From Streptacidiphilus sp. P02-A3a (GTDB taxonomy: Bacteria; Actinomycetota; Actinomycetes; Streptomycetales; Streptomycetaceae), in NCBI RefSeq assembly GCF_014084105.1, contig NZ_CP048289.1:8007922-8071921 (forward strand): a stretch of DNA of 64,000 nt. The letters are read 5' to 3'. The position numbers and the translations under genes are program-made. Of this stretch, positions 13,595 to 22,197 are shown piece by piece (position 1 is the first letter of the stretch; every line of letters begins with the position of its first letter). The notes beneath the pieces were generated by a model. That model had not been told where the DNA came from. It did not search any database and was given only the letters and a program-made list of their open reading frames with translations.

Positions 13595-14833
13595 ATGACC
13601 GTCGTCGAGATCCCCGGCTCGAAGTCCATCACCGCGCGGGCGCTGTTCCTCGCCGCCGCCGCCGAGGGGACCACCGTCCTGCGCCGACCGCTGCTCTCGG
13701 ACGACAGCGAGGGCTTCGCCGAGGGCCTGATCACCCTTGGCTACCGGGTCGACCGGCAGCCCGGCGTGTGGACCGTCGAGGGCCGCCCGGCCGGGCCCGG
13801 CGTCGCCGAGGCCGACGTCTTCTGCCGGGACGGCGCGACCACCGCCCGCTTCCTGCCCGCGCTGGCCGCCGCCGGGCGCGGTACCTTCCGCTTCGACGCC
13901 TCGGAGCAGATGCGCCGCCGCCCGCTCGGGCCGCTCACCGCCGCGCTCCGCGAGCTCGGCGTGGACCTCAGCCACGGGCTCGCCGAGGGCCACCACCCGC
14001 TGACCGTCCGCGCCGACGGGATCAAGGGCGGCAGGCTCACCCTGGACGCCGGGCTGTCCTCGCAGTTCCTGACCGCGCTGCTGCTCTGCGGGCCGCTGAC
14101 GGCCGAGGGCCTGGAGATCACCGTCTCCGACCTGGTCTCCGTGCCCTACGTGGAGATGACCCTGGCGATGATGCGGCGCTTCGGCAACGACGCCCGCCGG
14201 GTCGGCGACACCTTCACCGTCCCGGCGCGGCCCTACCGGGCGGTCGACTACCTGATCGAGCCGGACGCCTCGACCGCCAGCTACCCGCTGGCCGCCGCCG
14301 CCCTCACCGGACGCACCGTCACCGTGCCCGGTCTCGGCTCGGACTCGCTCCAGGGCGACGTCCGCTTCGCCGAGGTGCTGCGGGAGATGGGCGCGGAGGT
14401 CGAGCTGACCGCGGACTCGGTCACCGTCACCGGTCCGGAGCGGCTGCGCGGGATCACCGTGAACATGCGCGACATCTCCGACACCGTGCCCACGCTGGCC
14501 GCCATCGCGCCGTTCGCGGACGGGCCGGTGCGGATCGAGGACGTCTACAACACCCGGGTCAAGGAGTGCGACCGGCTCGCGGCCTGCGAGCAGAACCTGC
14601 GGGCGATGGGCGTCCCGGTGGCGACCGGGCGCGACTGGATCGAGATCCAGCCCGCCCGGCCGCACTCCGCGCACATCGCCTGCCACGGCGACCACCGGAT
14701 CGCCATGGCCTTCAGCATCGCCGGGCTGCGTACCGAGGGCGGGGTGACCCTGGACGACCCGGGCTGCGTGAAGAAGACCTTCCCCGGCTTCCACCAGGCA
14801 CTGGCCGAGCTCCGCGCCGAGTGGGGGCTGTAG
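13595..14833 (+). CDS. EPSP synthase family enzyme (3-phosphoshikimate 1-carboxyvinyltransferase-like)
   Basis: Family reaction: transfer of the enolpyruvyl group of PEP to shikimate-3-phosphate. In 412 aa the catalytic landmarks are all visible: PGSKSITAR (Lys and Arg kept, but Ala where AroA proteins normally have Asn), GATTARFL (Arg kept, classic NAGT altered), SSQFLTALLL, DISDTVPTLAAIA (catalytic Asp), KECDRLAACEQNL, CHGDHRIAMAF and CVKKTFPGFHQAL. It is therefore probably an active enzyme, but diverged from typical AroA. No other aromatic-pathway gene is nearby. A candidate -10 (TAGACT, 13582-13587) ends 7 nt before the ATG, so the mRNA may be leaderless. Whether this is the housekeeping aroA or a second paralog cannot be decided from this window. 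Confidence 0.85.
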   Translation: MTVVEIPGSKSITARALFLAAAAEGTTVLRRPLLSDDSEGFAEGLITLGYRVDRQPGVWTVEGRPAGPGVAEADVFCRDGATTARFLPALAAAGRGTFRFDASEQMRRRPLGPLTAALRELGVDLSHGLAEGHHPLTVRADGIKGGRLTLDAGLSSQFLTALLLCGPLTAEGLEITVSDLVSVPYVEMTLAMMRRFGNDARRVGDTFTVPARPYRAVDYLIEPDASTASYPLAAAALTGRTVTVPGLGSDSLQGDVRFAEVLREMGAEVELTADSVTVTGPERLRGITVNMRDISDTVPTLAAIAPFADGPVRIEDVYNTRVKECDRLAACEQNLRAMGVPVATGRDWIEIQPARPHSAHIACHGDHRIAMAFSIAGLRTEGGVTLDDPGCVKKTFPGFHQALAELRAEWGL

Positions 14834-14868
14834 CCCGGCCGGGAGCCGTAGCCCGGCGGGCGGTGCGG

Positions 14869-14897
14869 ACCGGCCGGGGGTCGTCGACCGGCCCGGT
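14869..14897. terminator. Convergent terminator after the EPSP-synthase-like gene
   Basis: Interrupted stem: acc/ggt, ggcc/ggcc and ggtc/gacc paired around a gtc loop with two small bulges, filling the space between the two convergent stop codons. Confidence 0.5.
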
Positions 14898-15578
14898 TCA
14901 GACCGGCGTACCGGCGCGGCCCGCGATGTGCGCGGGGACGGCCGTGCCCTCCGGCAGCGCCGGGTCGGGAACCGGCGTGCCCCAGCGGGCGACCAGCGGC
15001 AGCTCACCGGCCCACAGCCCGAGCTCGCCGTCCGGGCTGTCGGCGTCCTCCGGCGGTCCGGCGCTGATCTTCACCGACGCCTCGTCCAGGGCGAGCGCCA
15101 GCAGCGTGGTCGCCGCCAGCTCCTTGCGGTTGGGCTGCCGGGCGTAGTCCCACTGCCCGGGCGCGGCCTGCTCGGACAGTACCCGCAGGCCCTCCAGCTT
15201 CTGCTCCGGGTCGGTGACCACGCGCGGGACGCCGTACACCATCGCGCAGCGGTAGTTGACGCTGTGCTCGAAGACCGAGCGGGCCAGCACCAGCGAGTCG
15301 ACCAGGGTGACGGTGACGCAGACGGTCGCCTCCGGGTCGGCCGCGAGGCTGCGGCTGGCGACCGATCCGTGCAGGTAGAGGGTGTCGGCGGTGGCTCCGT
15401 AGACGGTGGGCACGACCATCGGCACGCCGTCGACCAGTACCCCGAGGTGGCAGATGAAGCCCGCCGCGAGCACCGCGTCCAGATCGGCACGGGCGGTGCT
15501 GCCGTTCTCCCGCATCCGGCGGAGCCTGGTCCGCTCGGTCACGGGCAACAGGGCCTCCGTTCGCTGGGGTGTTTCCAT
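14898..15578 (-). CDS. Pyridoxamine 5'-phosphate oxidase family (FMN-binding, NimA-like) protein
   Basis: A 226-aa protein of the flavin/nitroimidazole-resistance-like branch (Pyridox_ox_2) of the PNPOx split-barrel fold. The N-terminal part ERTRLRRMRENGSTARADL leads into the beta barrel GFICHLGVLVDGVPMVVPTVY, then LYLHGSVASRS, which are typical FMN-contact segments. VFEHSVNYRCAMVYGVPRVV and the KELAATTLLAL region complete the domain. Its physiological substrate is unknown; it probably uses or binds reduced flavin in the cytosol. It stands alone, converging on the EPSP-synthase-like gene and divergent from an APC permease across a 442-nt gap containing an inverted repeat that may be its operator. 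Confidence 0.8.
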   Translation of the reverse strand: METPQRTEALLPVTERTRLRRMRENGSTARADLDAVLAAGFICHLGVLVDGVPMVVPTVYGATADTLYLHGSVASRSLAADPEATVCVTVTLVDSLVLARSVFEHSVNYRCAMVYGVPRVVTDPEQKLEGLRVLSEQAAPGQWDYARQPNRKELAATTLLALALDEASVKISAGPPEDADSPDGELGLWAGELPLVARWGTPVPDPALPEGTAVPAHIAGRAGTPV

Positions 15579-16020
15579 CTCTGACGCCCTTCAGTTCAAC
15601 GAAATCAGTTGCAGTTCAGCGATCCTGGCATGGAATTCGCAGTTCGAACAGAGTATCTAACGAATTCCGCGAAAGCATTGCCACACGTGCGGTCAGACGG
15701 CACGATGTGGCACACATTGACGCCAGTGGTGCCCAAACGGCGATCCCGTCTCCGGAAACCCATACGTCACATGCTCGTTGCACGCTCGTTCGACTAATCT
15801 GCTTGAGTTCGGGCGGCGTGACCAGGACCGTCCGCCCGCCACCCCGCTCAACCATGCCCACCTGAACATTCCAGCCACTGAACATTCAGTCGGCCGCATT
15901 ACCCCTGGCTTTCGCTCCACCGCTTGTCGGCACGTCCCCGCACGCACCCCGCCCCGAGGGCTCCCCAGTCGCGCTCCACGCGGCGACTCCCCCGGCGGTG
16001 GCCCCCGGAGAGGCACCACC
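15579..16020. promoter_or_regulatory. Divergent intergenic region with an imperfect inverted repeat
   Basis: No gene is apparent in these 442 nt, which are less GC-rich than the surroundings. The clearest element is an inverted repeat at 15681-15710 (ccacacgtgc, 10-nt spacer, then gcacgatgtgg with one extra base). It lies about 100 nt upstream of the FMN-binding-protein gene and 310 nt upstream of the permease start. The permease ribosome-binding site (GGAGAGG) is at the right edge. Confidence 0.45.
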
Positions 16021-17526
16021 TTGAGCAACGACATATCGGCCGAAGGCCGATCACACGGCCTGCGGGCCAATGTCCTCGGCGGGTTCGACACCGTCGTCAT
16101 GGCCCTCGCAGGCAGCGCCCCGGCCTACTCGCTGGCCGCCACCACCACCGTCCTGGTCGCCGCGGCCGGGCTGTTCAGCCCCGCCGCGCTGCTGTGGTGC
16201 GCCATCCCGATGCTGGGCATCGCCTGGGCCTTCAACTACCTGGGCCGGCTCGACGTCAACGCGGGCGCCAGCTACTCCTGGGTCGGTCGGGCGCTGCACC
16301 CCTCGCTCGGCTTCCTCAGCGGCTGGTCGCTGGTGGTCTCGGCGACCATCTTCATGGTCTCCGGATCGCTCCCGGCCGGGCAGTACACCCTGTCGCTGTT
16401 CAGCGCCAGCCTGGCGAACAACACCTGGGCGGCGATCGGCGTCGGCGCCGTCGCCTTCCTGATCATGGCGCTGCTGGTGCTCGTCGGCATCCGGATCACC
16501 GCGCACGCGCAGTGGATCATGACCGGCATCGAGATCGTGGTGCTGGTGGTCTTCGGCATCGCCGCCCTCATCCACGGCGGACACGCGGCCACCTTCTCCT
16601 GGGACTGGCTCTGGGGCTGGGGCCACTTCGGCGGGGTCAGCGGCTTCGCCGGGGCCGCGCTGGTCGCCGCCTTCTACTTCTGGGGCTGGGACGTCACCGC
16701 CAACCTCAGCGAGGAGACCACCAACAGCAAGCGCAACTCCGGCTTCGGCGGCCTGATCGGCGTGGTCGGCGTGTTCGCGCTGTTCGAGATCGTCACCATC
16801 GCGGTGAACCTGATCAGCAGCCAGGCCGACATGACCGGCAACAACCCGCCGCCGGTGCTCACCGTCCTCGGCAACACCGTCTGGCCGGGCGCGGGCGGCA
16901 AGATCATGGTGCTCGCGGTGGTGCTCTCCACCATCGCCACCCTGGAGACCACGCTGATCCAGGTCACCCGCTCGCTGTTCGCCATGGGCCGCGACAAGAC
17001 CGTCCCGTCCATCTTCGGCCGCTCGCACTCGCGTTGGCAGACCCCGTGGTTCGCGCTGGCCGTGGTCGTGGCGGTCTCCCTGGTGCTCTTCGTGACCTCG
17101 CAGAAGCTGGGCTCGGTCAACAAGATCATGACCGACGCGGTGAACGCGATCGGCCTGCAGATCGCCGTCTACTACGCGCTGGCCGGTCTCGCCGTCGTGG
17201 TCGCCTACCGCAAGCTGGTCTTCAAGTCGCTCTCGAACGCGATCTTCGTCGGCATCTGGCCGCTGGCGGGCGCGATCTTCATGGCGTTCCTGTTCATCGA
17301 GAACTGCATGACGCTCCCGGGCACCACCATCGCCATCGGCATCGGCGCACTGGCCCTCGGCATCGTCCCGATGGCCTGGTACTGGGCCAACGGCAGCGAC
17401 TACTACCGCACCGGGACCGTCCGACTGGACGCGACGAGCACGGACGAGGTCGACGCGCTCTACGGACAGAGCACCCTGGCTCCGGTTCTCACCGGACCGG
17501 ACGATACCCTCGCCACGGATATCTGA
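16021..17526 (+). CDS. APC-superfamily amino acid/polyamine permease
   Basis: A 501-aa integral membrane protein with about 12 hydrophobic segments. The first helix motif, GGFDTVVMALAGSAPAYSLA, and the following long hydrophobic stretch with AWAFNYLGRLDVNAGASYSW are typical of the APC family, in which the unwound helix 1 binds the substrate amino group. GWDVTANLSEETTNSKRNSG matches the conserved loop after helix 6. It presumably imports an amino acid or amine with protons; the substrate is not deducible. TTG was taken as start because GGAGAGG lies about 7-14 nt upstream and the hydrophilic leader SNDISAEGRSHGLRAN fits the family. It is a single-gene unit ended by a strong terminator. Confidence 0.88.
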   Translation: MSNDISAEGRSHGLRANVLGGFDTVVMALAGSAPAYSLAATTTVLVAAAGLFSPAALLWCAIPMLGIAWAFNYLGRLDVNAGASYSWVGRALHPSLGFLSGWSLVVSATIFMVSGSLPAGQYTLSLFSASLANNTWAAIGVGAVAFLIMALLVLVGIRITAHAQWIMTGIEIVVLVVFGIAALIHGGHAATFSWDWLWGWGHFGGVSGFAGAALVAAFYFWGWDVTANLSEETTNSKRNSGFGGLIGVVGVFALFEIVTIAVNLISSQADMTGNNPPPVLTVLGNTVWPGAGGKIMVLAVVLSTIATLETTLIQVTRSLFAMGRDKTVPSIFGRSHSRWQTPWFALAVVVAVSLVLFVTSQKLGSVNKIMTDAVNAIGLQIAVYYALAGLAVVVAYRKLVFKSLSNAIFVGIWPLAGAIFMAFLFIENCMTLPGTTIAIGIGALALGIVPMAWYWANGSDYYRTGTVRLDATSTDEVDALYGQSTLAPVLTGPDDTLATDI

Positions 17527-17550
17527 CTATCAGACAGAATCCTTGCCGCT

Positions 17551-17587
17551 GATGCCGGTTCCGGGTCCCACGACCCGGTCCGGCATC
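17551..17587 (+). terminator. Strong terminator after the APC permease
   Basis: Two stacked stems: gatgccgg/ccggcatc (17551-17558, 17580-17587) and ccgggtc/gacccgg (17561-17567, 17572-17578), separated only by short bulges. Confidence 0.85.
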
Positions 17588-17725
17588 TAGCCGTTCGGTT
17601 CATCACGGGGGTGACCGACGGGGGCGTCCCAGCGGACGCCCGCCCTGTCCACAGCACGCGACCGGCGCCTGTCCAGGCGCCGGTCCGTCCCGCCTCTCCC
17701 GACCGAACCGAGAGTGGTCGCCCGT

Positions 17726-18700
17726 ATGGCCAGAGCACGACGACGCACCAGCGCACCAAGGTTCGACCCGACCTTCGGGGACCACGCACTCGCCACCGCC
17801 CGGCAGGACCTCGTGGTCGGCCGCTGGCAGGGCGCCCGGGACCTGCTCCGGGACACCGGGCGGGACTGGGACCGCCGCACCCACCGGATGCGGATGCTGG
17901 CCGACACGGCGGCCAGCATCCGCACCGTGGAGACCTGGCAGGCCGCCGAGCCGAACAACCCGGACGCCCTGGTGCTGCGCGCCGAGACCGAGGTGATGCG
18001 GATCTTCGCCGCCGTCAGCGAGAACACCCGGGTCAGCGGCGCCCCGCACAGCCCGGCCCAGGACGGCGTCGACCGCTCGCACCTGGACCGCGCCGCCCGG
18101 ATCTGCCTCCAGGCCTCCGAGAAGCACCCGGCCGACCCGGTGCCCTGGGTGTCGCTGATGACCCTCGCCCGGCTCTACGCCCACGGCCACCCGCACGTCT
18201 GGCACTGGTGGCGCGAGCTCCAGGCCCGCGACGCCTACAGCCGCGAGGGCCACCACCAGGTACTGCGCCACCTCTCCGAGCGCTGGCACGGCTCGCACGG
18301 CGAGATGTACAACTTCGCCCGCGACAGCGCCGCCTTCGCCCCGGTCGGCTCCCCGCTGGCCGCGCTCACCCAGACGGCCCGCGCCGAGCACTACCGGCAG
18401 CGGGTCGCCGTCGAGGGCCCCACCGCCATCGGCCTGACCTACCACTGGACGCACGAGGTGGCGGTCCAGGCACTGCACTCGACCATGCGCGACTGGATAG
18501 CCCACCGGGCCGGCATCGAGTACGCCCAGGACGTGGCCGACCTGAACACGGTGCTGCACGGGCTGGCCTTCGGCGGGATGCGCCCCGAGGCGACCGAGGT
18601 GGCCCGGCAGCTGGGCGACCGGCCCACCCGGGTCCCGTGGTCCTACTCGGGCGAACCGGAGAGCCTGTTCGACCACTGGCGGGCGCAGCTCACCCGCTAG
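17726..18700 (+). CDS. Conserved alpha-helical (TPR-like) protein of unknown function
   Basis: I do not recognise a named family. The 324-aa product starts basic (MARARRRTSAPRFDPTFGD) and is then almost wholly helical. Repeated paired-helix patterns such as DLVVGRWQGARDLLRDTGRDWDRR (shown only in part), VSLMTLARLY and ALHSTMRDWIAHRAG suggest a degenerate tetratricopeptide array. Trp and His are notably frequent (WHWWRELQARDAYSREGHHQ). No signal peptide or membrane helix is visible, so it is probably a cytosolic scaffold. ATG at 17726 was preferred to an in-frame GTG four codons earlier because a weak GAGAG box precedes it. It sits between two terminator-like hairpins, so it is probably monocistronic. 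Confidence 0.7.
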   Translation: MARARRRTSAPRFDPTFGDHALATARQDLVVGRWQGARDLLRDTGRDWDRRTHRMRMLADTAASIRTVETWQAAEPNNPDALVLRAETEVMRIFAAVSENTRVSGAPHSPAQDGVDRSHLDRAARICLQASEKHPADPVPWVSLMTLARLYAHGHPHVWHWWRELQARDAYSREGHHQVLRHLSERWHGSHGEMYNFARDSAAFAPVGSPLAALTQTARAEHYRQRVAVEGPTAIGLTYHWTHEVAVQALHSTMRDWIAHRAGIEYAQDVADLNTVLHGLAFGGMRPEATEVARQLGDRPTRVPWSYSGEPESLFDHWRAQLTR

Positions 18701-18716
18701 CGCGCGGCGCTGCCAC

Positions 18717-18743
18717 CACTCGGGTGCGATCCGCACCCGAGTG
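18717..18743 (+). terminator. Hairpin between the TPR-like gene and pta
   Basis: 12-bp perfect stem (18717-18728 and 18732-18743) with a 3-nt atc loop, directly after the stop codon. A candidate pta -10 (TAGGCT, 18750-18755) follows immediately. Confidence 0.75.
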
Positions 18744-18820
18744 CGAGGGTAGGCTCGCTGAGCGGGACCGTCGCCGCGCCGGTCCGCTCACCAGTGGCCA
18801 GGCTAGGAACGGGGTGCCCT

Positions 18821-20938
18821 GTGGCACGCAGCGTGTACGTGACCGGGATCGGCCGGGGCGACGGACGCCAGGCCGTCGAGCTCGGCGTGATGGAACTGCT
18901 CACCCGGCAGGTGGACCGGGTCGGGGTGTTCCGGCCGCTGACCCATGACCGCACCGACCACGTGGTGGAGCTGCTGCGCGGGCGCTACCGGCTCGACCTG
19001 CCGCCCCGGGAGCTGTACGGGCTCTCCTACGAGGAGGCGGCGGCGCTCCAGGCCGAACGCGGCCCGGACGAGCTGGTCAGCCAGCTGGTGGACCGGTTCC
19101 ACCAGCTGGAGCGGCGCTGCCAGGCGGTGCTGGTGCTCGGCACCGACTTCGCCGGTACCAACATCCCGGACGAGCTGGCGGTGAACGCCCGGCTCGCCAA
19201 CGAGTTCGGCGCCTGGGTGCTGCCGGTCGTCGGCGGCCACCGGGAGAGCGCGGACACGGTGGTGGCCGAGGTCCGCAACGCCCACCGCGCCTACACCGAC
19301 CTGGGCTGCAGCGTGCTCGCCATGATCGCCAACCGGGTCGCCGGACGGGACAAGCAGGAGGTCCAGCGGCGACTGGCCGCCCGGACCGACGTCCCGGTCT
19401 ACGTGATCCCCGACGAACCCGCGCTGTCCGCGCCCACGGTCACCCAGGTGGTGGAGACCACCGGCGCCGAGGTGCTGCTCGGTGACGCCGCCGGTCTTGC
19501 CCGGGACGTGCGCACCTTCGTCTTCGGCGGGGCGATGCTGCCCAACTTCCTCGGCGCGCTCTCCGAGGGCGCCATGGTGATCACCCCCGGCGACCGGGCC
19601 GACCTGCTGATCGGCTCGCTCGCGGCGCACGCCGCGGGCTCCCCGGCGATCGCCGGGGTGCTGCTGACCATGGGCGAGACCCCGGGCCCCGACGTGATGC
19701 GGCTGGCCGCCCGGCTCGCTCCGGGCACCCCGGTCGCCGTGGTGCGGGAGGGCAGCTACCCCACCGCGACCAACCTGTCCACGCTGGAGGGCCGGCTCAC
19801 CACCGCCGGTCCGCGCAAGGCCGAGACCGCGCTCGGACTGTTCGAGCTGCACGTCGACACCGCCGAGCTGACCAGCCGGATCGAACTGAGCCGCTCCGAG
19901 CGGGTCACCCCGATGATGTTCGAACACGAGCTGCTGGAACGGGCCCGCGGCACCCGGCTGCGGGAGGTGGTGCTGCCGGAGGGCACCGAGGAGCGGGTCC
20001 TGCGGGCGGCGGAGGTGCTGCTCCGCCGCAACGTCTGCCACCTCACGCTGCTCGGCGACGAGGACGCGGTGCGCAAGCGCGTCGCCGAGCTCGGCCTCGA
20101 CCTCGGCCTGGACAGCGCCGACACCGACCGGGCCCGGGCCCGGGTGATCGACCCGGAGACCTCGCCGCTGCGCGACCGCTTCGCCGAGCTCTACGCGGAG
20201 CTGCGCAAGCACAAGGGGATGACCCTGGAGGAGGCCCACGACATCGTCACCGACGCGGGCTACTTCGGCACCCTGATGGTCCAGGAGGGCATCGCCGACG
20301 GCATGGTCAGCGGCGCCGTGCACTCGACCGCGGCGACCATCCGCCCGGCCTTCGAGGTGATCAAGACCTCGCCCGGCGCGGCCGTGGTCTCCTCGGTCTT
20401 CTTCATGTGCCTGCACGACCGGGTGCTGGTCTACGGCGACTGCGCGATCAACCGCGACCCGGACGCCGAGCAGCTGGCGGACATCGCCATCCGCTCGGCC
20501 GACACCGCCGCCCGCTTCGGCGTCGAGCCCCGGATCGCGATGCTGTCCTACTCCACCGGGGACTCCGGCAGCGGCGCCGACGTGGACAAGGTCCGCAGGG
20601 CCACCGAACTGGTCCGCGAACTGCGGCCGGAGCTGCTGGTCGAGGGCCCGATCCAGTACGACGCGGCGGTCGAGCCCGCCGTCGCCGCCACCAAGCTGCC
20701 GGGCTCCCCGGTCGCCGGGCGGGCGACCGTGCTGATCTTCCCCGACCTGAACACCGGCAACAACACCTACAAGGCGGTGCAGCGCTCGGCCGGGGCGGTG
20801 GCCGTCGGCCCCGTCCTGCAGGGGCTGCGCAAGCCGGTGAACGACCTGTCGCGCGGCGCGCTCGTCCAGGACATCGTGAACACCGTCGCGATCACCGCCA
20901 TCCAGGCGCAGCAGGCAGCCGAGGAGTCGCAGTCATGA
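18821..20938 (+). CDS. pta: Phosphate acetyltransferase, long multidomain type
   Basis: Converts acetyl-CoA and phosphate to acetyl phosphate and CoA. The 705-aa length marks the long form: an N-terminal dethiobiotin-synthetase-like domain, a DRTGG regulatory domain around residues 215-330 (FVFGGAMLPNFLGALSEG, VITPGDRADLL), and the C-terminal catalytic domain starting near residue 370 (MMFEHELLERARGTRLREVV, LPEGTEERVL, GMVSGAVHSTAATIRPA, GPIQYDAA, FPDLNTGNNTYK). The N-terminal P-loop is degenerate (VTGIGRGDGRQ, no Lys), so that domain probably does not hydrolyse ATP. GTG start inferred from the conserved N-terminus. The stop overlaps the ackA start (ATGA), forming the classical pta-ackA operon for acetate overflow and assimilation. 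Confidence 0.96.
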   Translation: MARSVYVTGIGRGDGRQAVELGVMELLTRQVDRVGVFRPLTHDRTDHVVELLRGRYRLDLPPRELYGLSYEEAAALQAERGPDELVSQLVDRFHQLERRCQAVLVLGTDFAGTNIPDELAVNARLANEFGAWVLPVVGGHRESADTVVAEVRNAHRAYTDLGCSVLAMIANRVAGRDKQEVQRRLAARTDVPVYVIPDEPALSAPTVTQVVETTGAEVLLGDAAGLARDVRTFVFGGAMLPNFLGALSEGAMVITPGDRADLLIGSLAAHAAGSPAIAGVLLTMGETPGPDVMRLAARLAPGTPVAVVREGSYPTATNLSTLEGRLTTAGPRKAETALGLFELHVDTAELTSRIELSRSERVTPMMFEHELLERARGTRLREVVLPEGTEERVLRAAEVLLRRNVCHLTLLGDEDAVRKRVAELGLDLGLDSADTDRARARVIDPETSPLRDRFAELYAELRKHKGMTLEEAHDIVTDAGYFGTLMVQEGIADGMVSGAVHSTAATIRPAFEVIKTSPGAAVVSSVFFMCLHDRVLVYGDCAINRDPDAEQLADIAIRSADTAARFGVEPRIAMLSYSTGDSGSGADVDKVRRATELVRELRPELLVEGPIQYDAAVEPAVAATKLPGSPVAGRATVLIFPDLNTGNNTYKAVQRSAGAVAVGPVLQGLRKPVNDLSRGALVQDIVNTVAITAIQAQQAAEESQS

Positions 20939-22092
20939 GCGCCGCCACCCATGTGCTCGTCCTCAACTCCGGTTCCTCCTCGGTCAAGTACCAGTTGATC
21001 GACATGGCCGACGGCAGCCGCCCGGCCGCGGGCATGGTCGAGCGGATCGGCGAGCCGCCGTTCCCCGACCACACCACCGCGCTGAACGCCGTCGCCGACG
21101 AACTGGCCGCGGCGGGTCTGGGGTTCGACTCCCCCAGGCTGGCCGCCATCGGCCACCGCGTCGTCCACGGCGGTACCCGGTTCACCGCGCCCACGGTGAT
21201 CACCGACGAGGTGCTGGAGACCATCCGCGGATTGGTCCCACTCGCACCACTGCACAACCCGGCCAACATCACCGGCATCGAGATCACCCGCAAACTGCGG
21301 CCCGACCTGCCACAGGTCGCGGTGTTCGACACCGCCTTCCACTCCACCCTCCCCGAGTACGCGGCCCGCTACGCCATCGACTGGGAGACGGCGGAGCGCT
21401 ACTCGATCCGCCGCTACGGCTTCCATGGCACATCACATCAGTACGTGTCCCGGCGGACGGCCGAACTCCTGCGGAAATCACCCGAATCGGTGAACGTGAT
21501 CGTGCTGCACCTCGGCAACGGCGCCAGCGCCTCCGCCGTCGCGGGCGGGGTGTGCGTGGACACCTCGATGGGACTGACCCCGCTGGAGGGTCTGGTCATG
21601 GGCACCCGTTCGGGCGACCTGGACCCGGCGATCCCGGCGCACCTGCACCGGGTCGGCGGGCTCTCGGTGGACGAGATCGACGACCTGCTGAACCGGCGCA
21701 GCGGCATGCTCGGGCTGTGCGGGGACAACGACATGCGCGAGGTCACCCGCCGGGTGGCGGCCGGCGACACGCGAGCCGCGCTGGCCTTCGACGTCTACAC
21801 GCACCGGCTGCGGAAGTATGTCGGCGGGTACGCGGCGGTGCTCGGCCGGGTGGACGCGGTGGTCTTCACGGCCGGGGTGGGCGAGAACTCGGCGGAGGTG
21901 CGGGCGGCCGCGACGGCCGGTCTGGAGGGGTTCGGCATCGAGCTCGACCCGGCGCTGAACGCGGTCCGCTCGGCCGAGCCGAGGATCGTCTCCACGGCGG
22001 ACTCCCGGGTGGCGGTCGCGGTCGTCCCGACCGACGAGGAACTGGAGATCGCCCGGCAGACCTTCGCGGTGATTCCGCGCGGCGGCGAGTGA
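20935..22092 (+). CDS. ackA: Acetate kinase
   Basis: Interconverts acetyl phosphate plus ADP and acetate plus ATP, completing the Pta-AckA pathway. The 385-aa protein shows the ASKHA-fold signatures: VLVLNSGSSSVKYQLID at the N-terminus, GHRVVHGG, the nucleotide and phosphate motifs FDTAFHSTLPEYA, RRYGFHGTSHQYVS, VLHLGNGASASAV, DTSMGLTPLEGLVMGTRSGD and FTAGVGENSAEVR. Length is close to the usual ~400. ATG overlaps the pta stop by 4 nt and follows GAGGAG at 8 nt, so translation is coupled. pyk follows 105 nt downstream with its own candidate promoter. Confidence 0.97.
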   Translation: MSAATHVLVLNSGSSSVKYQLIDMADGSRPAAGMVERIGEPPFPDHTTALNAVADELAAAGLGFDSPRLAAIGHRVVHGGTRFTAPTVITDEVLETIRGLVPLAPLHNPANITGIEITRKLRPDLPQVAVFDTAFHSTLPEYAARYAIDWETAERYSIRRYGFHGTSHQYVSRRTAELLRKSPESVNVIVLHLGNGASASAVAGGVCVDTSMGLTPLEGLVMGTRSGDLDPAIPAHLHRVGGLSVDEIDDLLNRRSGMLGLCGDNDMREVTRRVAAGDTRAALAFDVYTHRLRKYVGGYAAVLGRVDAVVFTAGVGENSAEVRAAATAGLEGFGIELDPALNAVRSAEPRIVSTADSRVAVAVVPTDEELEIARQTFAVIPRGGE

Positions 22093-22197
22093 GCCGCCGG
22101 TAAGCCCTGTACCCATGAGTAACCATCACACGGTCGGGCTAATGGGGGCACTTTGCTCGAAAACGCAACGGAAAGGCAACCCGATAGAATGACCAAT

